Shown here in pieces: positions 58,767 to 64,000 of a stretch of 64,000 nt of DNA (position 1 is the first letter of the stretch; every line of letters begins with the position of its first letter). Below the pieces are notes generated by a model, which did not search any database, had not been told where the DNA came from, and was given only the letters and a program-made list of their open reading frames with translations. This stretch comes from Methylobacterium sp. NEAU K (GTDB taxonomy: Bacteria > Pseudomonadota > Alphaproteobacteria > Rhizobiales > Beijerinckiaceae): assembly GCF_030700285.1 (NCBI RefSeq), contig NZ_JAUYZJ010000009.1:115003-179002 (forward strand), written 5' to 3'. The position numbers and the translations under genes were made by a program.

Positions 58767-60218
58767 GTGGCGATGTCGAGACGGGTGCGACGCAGTCTCG
58801 CCCTGGCGCTCGCCGGCCTCCTGGGCGGTCTCGGCCTCGTGCTGGCTCTGTTCGGCGGAGAGTCCCTGCGGCGGATGATCGGCCGGCACGAGGCGGAGCC
58901 GCCCGCCGCCGTCGCACCCAACGGCAGCCTGCGAACCCTGACCGACCCCGGGACGACGGCCGGACCCGGCGGTCCGCCGATCGATTTCCGCGACGACAAG
59001 CCGGGACAGGCCTCGTCGGGCGAAACGAGGCCGGGGAACACCAAGCCCGGCGACACCAAATCCGCCGCGCTCCCATCGACCGACACGCCCCCGCGCGACG
59101 CCCCGCCGGCGGGCGGCGGGGCCGCCGACGGACAACCGCCGGCCGCGCCCGACGCGGCCGAGGCGCCGCGCTTCGACATCGTCCGGGTCGAGCCGAACGG
59201 CGACGCGGTGGTGGCCGGGCGCGGGGCGCCGGACGCCGTGGTCGAGATGCTGGTCGACGGCAAGCCGGTGGCCCGGGCGACCACCGACGCGAACGGGCAG
59301 TTCGCCATCGTGCCGCCGGCTCTGCCCGCGGGCTCCAGCGAGATCCGGCTGCGCATGACCGGCAAGGACGGGCGCGCGTCCACGTCGAGCCAGAGCGTGG
59401 CGGTGAACGTGGCTCCGGGCCGCGACCGCCAGCCCCTGGTGGCTCTCACCGCCCCGGACGCCGCGACCGTGGTGCTGTCCCAGCCGGGCGAGCCCGCGGC
59501 GTCGGGCCCGGGGCCCAAGGTCGCGGGCGCACCGCCGCAAGGGAAGCCGGCGGATGCCAAGGCGCCCCACGGCAAGGCGCAGGCCGCCCGGATCGTCAGC
59601 GTCGACGTGCAGGAGAACGGCCGGCTGTTCGTGACGGCGACCGGGACGCCGGGCGCGAAGCTCCGGCTCTACCTCAACGACACGCTGATCGCCCCGGGCA
59701 GCGTCGGCCCGGACGGCCGGGCGAACTTCACGATCGGCCGCGGGGTCAAGCCCGGCCAGTATCAGGTGCGCATCGACCAGATCGAGCCGGGGACCGGCCG
59801 GGTCGGGGCCCGCGCCGAGGTGCCGTTCTCGGTGCCAGAGCCGGCCCGCATCGCCGCCCGCGAGCCCGCCGGTCCGGGACCGTCCGGTACGCCCGCCCCC
59901 GGGAGCGGGCAGGGGGCGCCGGCGGCGGGCATGCCCCGGCCGGAGGCCACAGGCCCCGGCGCGGCGGACATGCCCTCCGCGCTCAGCCGGGATGCCGCGG
60001 AGACGGGCGCCCCGGCACGGGCCGGCGCGGTCTTCGTGCCCGAGATCACCACGGCCAAGATCACCCGCGGCGACAGTCTCTGGCGGATCAGCCAGCGCAC
60101 CTACGGCCGCGGCGAGCGCTATACGGTGATCTACGACGCCAACCAGAACCAGATCCGCGACCCGGACCTGATCTATCCGGGCCAGATCTTCGTCCTGCCG
60201 ACCGACAAGCGCGGCTGA
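58767..60218 (+). CDS. LysM-domain envelope protein with two Ig-like repeats
   Basis: 483 aa. N-terminal helix (SLALALAGLLGGLGLVLALFGG) anchors it in the membrane. A Pro/Gly/Ala-rich linker follows, then two related beta-sandwich units: IVRVEPNGDAVVAGRGAPDA (res ~135-215) and IVSVDVQENGRLFVTATGTP (res ~277-355). The C-terminal LysM is ITRGDSLWRISQRTYGRGERYTVIYDANQNQIRDPDLIYPGQIFVLP. LysM domains bind peptidoglycan. GTG 58767 has AGGGGAGG at 5 nt; ATG 58773 is the alternative. Confidence 0.82.
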   Translation: MAMSRRVRRSLALALAGLLGGLGLVLALFGGESLRRMIGRHEAEPPAAVAPNGSLRTLTDPGTTAGPGGPPIDFRDDKPGQASSGETRPGNTKPGDTKSAALPSTDTPPRDAPPAGGGAADGQPPAAPDAAEAPRFDIVRVEPNGDAVVAGRGAPDAVVEMLVDGKPVARATTDANGQFAIVPPALPAGSSEIRLRMTGKDGRASTSSQSVAVNVAPGRDRQPLVALTAPDAATVVLSQPGEPAASGPGPKVAGAPPQGKPADAKAPHGKAQAARIVSVDVQENGRLFVTATGTPGAKLRLYLNDTLIAPGSVGPDGRANFTIGRGVKPGQYQVRIDQIEPGTGRVGARAEVPFSVPEPARIAAREPAGPGPSGTPAPGSGQGAPAAGMPRPEATGPGAADMPSALSRDAAETGAPARAGAVFVPEITTAKITRGDSLWRISQRTYGRGERYTVIYDANQNQIRDPDLIYPGQIFVLPTDKRG

Positions 60219-60380
60219 GCGGCCGGTCACTCGACGACCTGATCGTCCTCCGCGCAGGCGAGGCGCCGCAGCGCCACGTGTCGAGCCGCCGCGTCCTCGC
60301 GCTTCAGCTCCGCGGATGATCCGGACCGCCGCCTTGCCTATATGCGGGGCAGACCTTCCGTATCCGGTACAGATTCCCCC
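60219..60380. other. Spacer LysM gene to Atm1-type exporter gene
   Basis: 162 bp; no gene. TATATGCGG at about 60,338-60,346 could be part of a promoter for the exporter. Confidence 0.35.
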
Positions 60381-62330
60381 ATGACCGACCACACCGCGCC
60401 CCCGGCCGGGCCGACGCTCCAGAGTGGGCGCCCTCCCGCCGAGCGCCCCGGCCTGATCGCCACCTATCGCCGCCTGTGGCCGCATCTCTGGCCGCATGGC
60501 CGGCCCGACCTGCAGCGCCGGGTGTTCCTGGCCTTCGGGCTGCTGCTGGCGGCCAAGCTCGTGACCATGGTGACGCCCTTCACCTTCAAGTGGATCACCG
60601 ACGCGCTGGTCGCCGCCGTGGGGGGCAAGGATGCGCCGACGCCCACGGGGCTCCTCGCCGCCCCGATGCTGCTGATCGCCCTCTACGGGGTCTCGCGGAT
60701 CGCGATGTCGGCGCTCACCCAGGTGCGCGACGGGCTGTTCGCCAAGGTGGCGATGCACGCGGTGCGGCGCCTCGCGCTCCAGACCTTCGAGCACATGCAC
60801 CGCCTGTCCCTGCGCTTCCACCTGGAGCGCAAGACCGGCGGCCTCACCCGGGTTCTGGAGCGCGGCCGCGCCGGCATCGAGGAATTGTCGCGCCTGATGG
60901 TGCTGACCCTGGTGCCGACCATCGTCGAGTTCGTGCTGGTGCTCGGCGTGCTGGCCTACGAGTTCGACTGGTCCTACGCGGCGACCGCGTTCCTCACGGT
61001 CGCGGCCTATCTCGGCTTCACCTACAAGGCGACCGAGTGGCGGATCGCCATCCGCCGCCGGATGAACGCGTCGGACACCGACGCCAACACCAAGGCGGTC
61101 GATTCGCTGCTCAACTACGAGACGGTGAAGTACTTCGGCGCGGAGGCCCGGGAGGCCGCCCGCTACGACGTCTCGATGGCCAAGTACGAAAAAGCCTCGA
61201 CCCAGACCTACGTCTCGCTCGCCGTGCTCAACGCCGGCCAGGCGGTGATCTTCACTTTGGGGATGACCGCCGTGATGTGGCTCGCAGCCCGGGACATCCT
61301 GGCCGGGCGCACCACGATCGGCGGCTTCGTGCTCGCCAACACCATGCTGGTGCAGCTGTCGATGCCGCTGAACTTCATGGGCATGATCTACCGGGAGATC
61401 AAACAGGCGCTGATCGACATCGACGACATGTTCCGCATCCTCGGGCAGAACCCCGAGATCGCCGACCGGCCGGGCGCCGGGCCGCTCAAGGTCACGGGCG
61501 GCACGGTGCGGTTCGAGGACGTGCGCTTCGCCTACACCCCCGAGCGGCCGATCCTGCGCGGCGTCTCCTTCGAGATCCCGGCCGGCCAGACGGTGGCGGT
61601 GGTCGGCCCCTCGGGAGCCGGGAAGTCGACGCTCTCGCGCCTGCTGTTCCGGTTCTACGAGCCGTCGGCCGGCCGGATCAGCATCGACGGGCAGGACATC
61701 GCCGCGGTGACGCAGGCGAGCTTGCGGGCGGCGATCGGCATGGTCCCGCAGGACACGGTGCTGTTCAACGACACGATCGGCTACAACATCCGCTACGGCC
61801 GCGCCGAGGCCACCGACGCCGAGCTGCGCGCGGCGGCCCAGCTCGCCCAGATCGACCGGTTCGTGTCGGGCCTGGCCGAGGGCTACGACACCCCGGTGGG
61901 CGAGCGCGGCCTGAAGCTGTCGGGCGGCGAGAAGCAGCGGGTCGCCATCGCCCGCACGATCCTGAAGGCCCCGCCGATCCTCGTGCTCGACGAGGCGACC
62001 TCGGCGCTCGATTCCTTCACCGAGGCCGAGATCCAGTCGGCCTTGGACCGGGTCAGCCGGGGCCGCACCACCCTGGTGATCGCCCACCGGCTGTCCACGG
62101 TGGTGAACGCCGACGCGATCCTGGTGCTCGACCACGGCCGCATCGTCGAGCGCGGCACCCATGCCGAGTTGCTGGAGGCGGGCGGCGTCTACGCGGCGCT
62201 CTGGGACCGCCAGCGGGAGGCGGACGCGGCGCTGGAGGTGCTCCAGCGGGCCGACGCGCCGGTGCTGCCGGTCCGCGCCGGACGCGCGGCGGGACTCGGG
62301 GCCGTGCCGGAGACGGAGCCGGCGGAGTAG
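60381..62330 (+). CDS. Atm1/HMT1-type ABC exporter
   Basis: 649 aa. Six-helix transmembrane domain (res ~40-325) with NYETVKYFGAEAREAARYD and GEFVLANTMLVQLSMPLNF-like segments characteristic of Atm1, then an ABC domain with VGPSGAGKSTLSRLLFRFYEP, signature LSGGEKQRVAIARTILK, Walker B ILVLDEATSALDSFTE and the H-loop IAHRLSTV. Atm1 homologues export glutathione conjugates and take part in Fe-S and metal homeostasis. ATG 60381; an ATG 39 nt upstream is less likely. Confidence 0.92.
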   Translation: MTDHTAPPAGPTLQSGRPPAERPGLIATYRRLWPHLWPHGRPDLQRRVFLAFGLLLAAKLVTMVTPFTFKWITDALVAAVGGKDAPTPTGLLAAPMLLIALYGVSRIAMSALTQVRDGLFAKVAMHAVRRLALQTFEHMHRLSLRFHLERKTGGLTRVLERGRAGIEELSRLMVLTLVPTIVEFVLVLGVLAYEFDWSYAATAFLTVAAYLGFTYKATEWRIAIRRRMNASDTDANTKAVDSLLNYETVKYFGAEAREAARYDVSMAKYEKASTQTYVSLAVLNAGQAVIFTLGMTAVMWLAARDILAGRTTIGGFVLANTMLVQLSMPLNFMGMIYREIKQALIDIDDMFRILGQNPEIADRPGAGPLKVTGGTVRFEDVRFAYTPERPILRGVSFEIPAGQTVAVVGPSGAGKSTLSRLLFRFYEPSAGRISIDGQDIAAVTQASLRAAIGMVPQDTVLFNDTIGYNIRYGRAEATDAELRAAAQLAQIDRFVSGLAEGYDTPVGERGLKLSGGEKQRVAIARTILKAPPILVLDEATSALDSFTEAEIQSALDRVSRGRTTLVIAHRLSTVVNADAILVLDHGRIVERGTHAELLEAGGVYAALWDRQREADAALEVLQRADAPVLPVRAGRAAGLGAVPETEPAE

Positions 62331-62344
62331 GGGTCAGGCGGCGC

Positions 62345-63247
62345 CTAGCCCCGCGCCCGGACCGTCACCCCGAGCAGATCCTCGAACGGCAGCACCATCG
62401 CGCCCTTGTCCTTGTCGCCGTGCCCCTGGCGCAGGGCCGTCTGGTAGGTGGCGGTGGCGGCGGCCGTGACCGGCATCGGGAAGCCGCGCTCGGCCGAGAT
62501 CGCCGCCGCGGCGACGAGATCCTTGTAGGCCGCGCCCAGGGGGTAGCCTTCGTCGAAGCGTCCCCGGAGGATGCGCGGCACGAAATACTGCGCCGCGTAG
62601 CTCCGGCTTGTCCCCGTGGTGACCACCTCGGCGACTCGCTCGGGATCGAGCCCCATGGCCACGGCCATCGGCAGCACCTCGGCGAGCGCCGCGATGTTGA
62701 TGTCGTAGAGCACGTTGTTGATCGTCTTGGTGAGCTGGCCGGCCCCGACCGGCCCCATATGCAGGACGCTGGTGCCGATCCGCTCCAGGAACGGGCGCAC
62801 GGACGCGACGCTCTCCGCATCGCCGCCGCACATCACGGTGAGCGTCCCGGCCTCCGCGCCGGCCGGCGCCCCGGAGACCGGGGCATCGACGAAACGCCGC
62901 CCGGTCGCCTCCAGGGCGCGGCCGATCGCCAGAGCCTGGGCATGCGCTATGGTGCTGAGATCCAACACGATCGCCCCCGGCGCCAGCCGCTCGGCGAGAC
63001 GATCGCCGCCGAACAGGGCCGCCTCGACCACGGTGCCGTTCGGCAGGCACAGGAACAGCACTTCGGCGCCGTCGATCGCCCTGGGGTCCGCCGTTGCGAC
63101 GAGTCCCGGCGCTTCGAGACCCGCGAGACGCGAAGGATCGGGATCCACCGCGACGATCGTCTCGGATGCGCCCTCGCGCTTGGCGGCGAGATTGCGGGCG
63201 ATGGGACGGCCCATCGCGCCGAGGCCCAGGATGGCGAGTTTTCGCAC
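62345..63247 (-). CDS. NAD(P)-dependent oxidoreductase, 3-hydroxyisobutyrate dehydrogenase family
   Basis: 300 aa. LAILGLGAMGRPIARNLA cofactor motif, LDLSTIAHAQA, substrate loop DAPVSGAPAGAEAGTLTVMCGG, and the catalytic Lys in GAGQLTKTINNVLYDIN; KDLVAAAAISAE near the end. Acts on 3-hydroxy acids such as 3-hydroxyisobutyrate, tartronate or related compounds. The start is GTG at 63247, with GAGGGAG about 8 nt upstream. Convergent with the exporter gene, 14 bp between stops. Confidence 0.9.
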   Translation of the reverse strand: MRKLAILGLGAMGRPIARNLAAKREGASETIVAVDPDPSRLAGLEAPGLVATADPRAIDGAEVLFLCLPNGTVVEAALFGGDRLAERLAPGAIVLDLSTIAHAQALAIGRALEATGRRFVDAPVSGAPAGAEAGTLTVMCGGDAESVASVRPFLERIGTSVLHMGPVGAGQLTKTINNVLYDINIAALAEVLPMAVAMGLDPERVAEVVTTGTSRSYAAQYFVPRILRGRFDEGYPLGAAYKDLVAAAAISAERGFPMPVTAAATATYQTALRQGHGDKDKGAMVLPFEDLLGVTVRARG

Positions 63248-64000
63248 CGGACGGCTCCCTCAAGACGGCCACGCACCGGGCCACCGGCCCTACGTCGGGT
63301 GAACCCGCGATCCCGGCCAGGACAACCGCACGATGGAGATTCTCGCTAACAAACCTCGCGATTTCCTAGATCTGTCATCGATCGGCGAAATAACGGCTGC
63401 AGGCTGCCACCCCGTCATTCCGGGGCTCCGTTGCGCGGTCCCGGAATGACGGGGTGGAAATTTGGGCGTCCGAGCAAGGCTCGAACGCCTCCGCTTGCGC
63501 GCCCCTTCTTGACAATGTTCCTATTTTGTGCTCATTAGCCGCCACCTGTTCCCCGGCGCCGCGGGGGTGATCCCGCAGCGCTCGGTTCGGGGCCGTCCCG
63601 GTGGCTGACCGGGCGGGCTCGGGGCGACAGGGCGGTGCCCGCGTCGGTGGCTCTCAGCCGCCATCGCCCCGGGCGGCGTGCCGGTACGGGGCGTGTCTCG
63701 GATGCGGGCGTGAGACCGGGCGGCCCTTTGCCCGGCGGGGTGCGGAAATGCCCCCGCGCCGACCCGGGTCTGGGCCGACCCTGAGCGACCTGCGGACCCG
63801 CCCACTACGAGGCGGGGGGCGGCTGGAAGGCCACGGCGGTGATGCGGGTTCCGGAGGCCGAAAGCCTCGTCCGAGACCGCTAACACGGAGTCGCAGGATC
63901 GGGGCGCCGCGAAGACATCGCGACGAGAAAGACGGCACCGGCCGGGGACCAGGCCCGTCCGATGCCGCGGGACGCCGCGGGGATCGGATCCCGCGCGTCT
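63248..64000. other. Terminal 753 bp without a convincing gene
   Basis: Contains the REP-like repeat at 63407-63457 and a promoter-like TTGACA at 63509-63514 followed by a LexA-like word. From 63,540 on, frames on both strands are Arg/Pro/Gly-rich. A plus-strand frame from ATG 63749 stays open to the window end, but its composition does not look coding. A gene continuing beyond the window cannot be excluded. Confidence 0.45.
63407..63457. repeat. REP-like inverted repeat with 18-bp perfect arms
   Basis: CCACCCCGTCATTCCGGG (63407-63424) and CCCGGAATGACGGGGTGG (63440-63457) match over all 18 bp around a 15-nt loop. GTCATTCCGGG / CCCGGAATGAC is a common extragenic palindrome in alphaproteobacteria. 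Confidence 0.9.

Noticed and set aside
63749..64000. Plus-strand frame running off the right edge
   Set aside because: Composition (Arg/Gly/Pro/Asp) and mixed third positions do not look coding; no ribosome site at its ATG.

Overview
The window is very GC-rich DNA with strong G/C bias at third codon positions. It holds a large aerobic anoxygenic photosynthesis gene cluster, a XoxF-type lanthanide methanol dehydrogenase, many short GC-rich palindromic (REP-like) repeats and several acyl-CoA catabolic operons. This combination points to an alphaproteobacterium of the Methylobacterium/Methylorubrum type. That assignment is inferred from gene content, not from a marker gene.

Region 1 (about 0.2-29.9 kb) is the photosynthesis cluster. 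A minus-strand operon reads bchG, a PucC-family gene, bchP, tspO, a 116-aa membrane protein and a triheme cytochrome c. The regulators aerR and ppsR form a second minus-strand unit. A long plus-strand superoperon, with stop/start overlaps at most junctions, reads bchF-N-B-H-L-M, lhaA, puhA-B-C, a 98-aa orf, acsF, puhE, hemA, bchI, bchD and bchO. It covers bacteriochlorophyll synthesis from 5-aminolevulinate through Mg chelation, aerobic ring-E closure (AcsF), dark protochlorophyllide reduction (BchNBL) and the H subunit of the reaction centre. The bchXYZ, bchC, puf and crt genes are not in the window. Two CrtJ/PpsR-type TGT-N12-ACA-like sites lie over TTGACA elements, one upstream of bchG and one between aerR and bchF.

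Region 2 (about 30.1-34.7 kb) holds a class-I glutamine amidotransferase-like hydrolase, a translationally coupled pair (a YqcI/YcgG-GntA-type protein and a DUF1989 protein) and a chemoreceptor.

Region 3 (about 34.9-55.8 kb) is catabolic. It contains a ferredoxin/ferredoxin-reductase/P450 cassette. Next is a minus-strand run with a LIV/HAAT-type ABC transporter (binding protein, LivH, LivM and a fused LivG-LivF) leading into acyl-CoA dehydrogenase, APH-type kinase, two SDRs and an acyl-CoA ligase. That enzyme set resembles the levulinate (lva) and ACAD10/11 4-hydroxyacyl-CoA pathway. Divergent from it, a plus-strand set encodes a porin-like protein, a cyclase-family hydrolase, a 3-hydroxyacyl-CoA-dehydrogenase-like enzyme, an SDR, a beta-keto acid cleavage enzyme and a second binding protein without permeases. 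A perfect 14-bp-arm palindrome lies between the two transcription directions.

Region 4 (about 56-64 kb) holds an orphan xoxF, a LOG-family gene, a LysM protein, an Atm1-type ABC exporter and a hydroxyisobutyrate-dehydrogenase-family gene. The last ~750 bp have no convincing gene.
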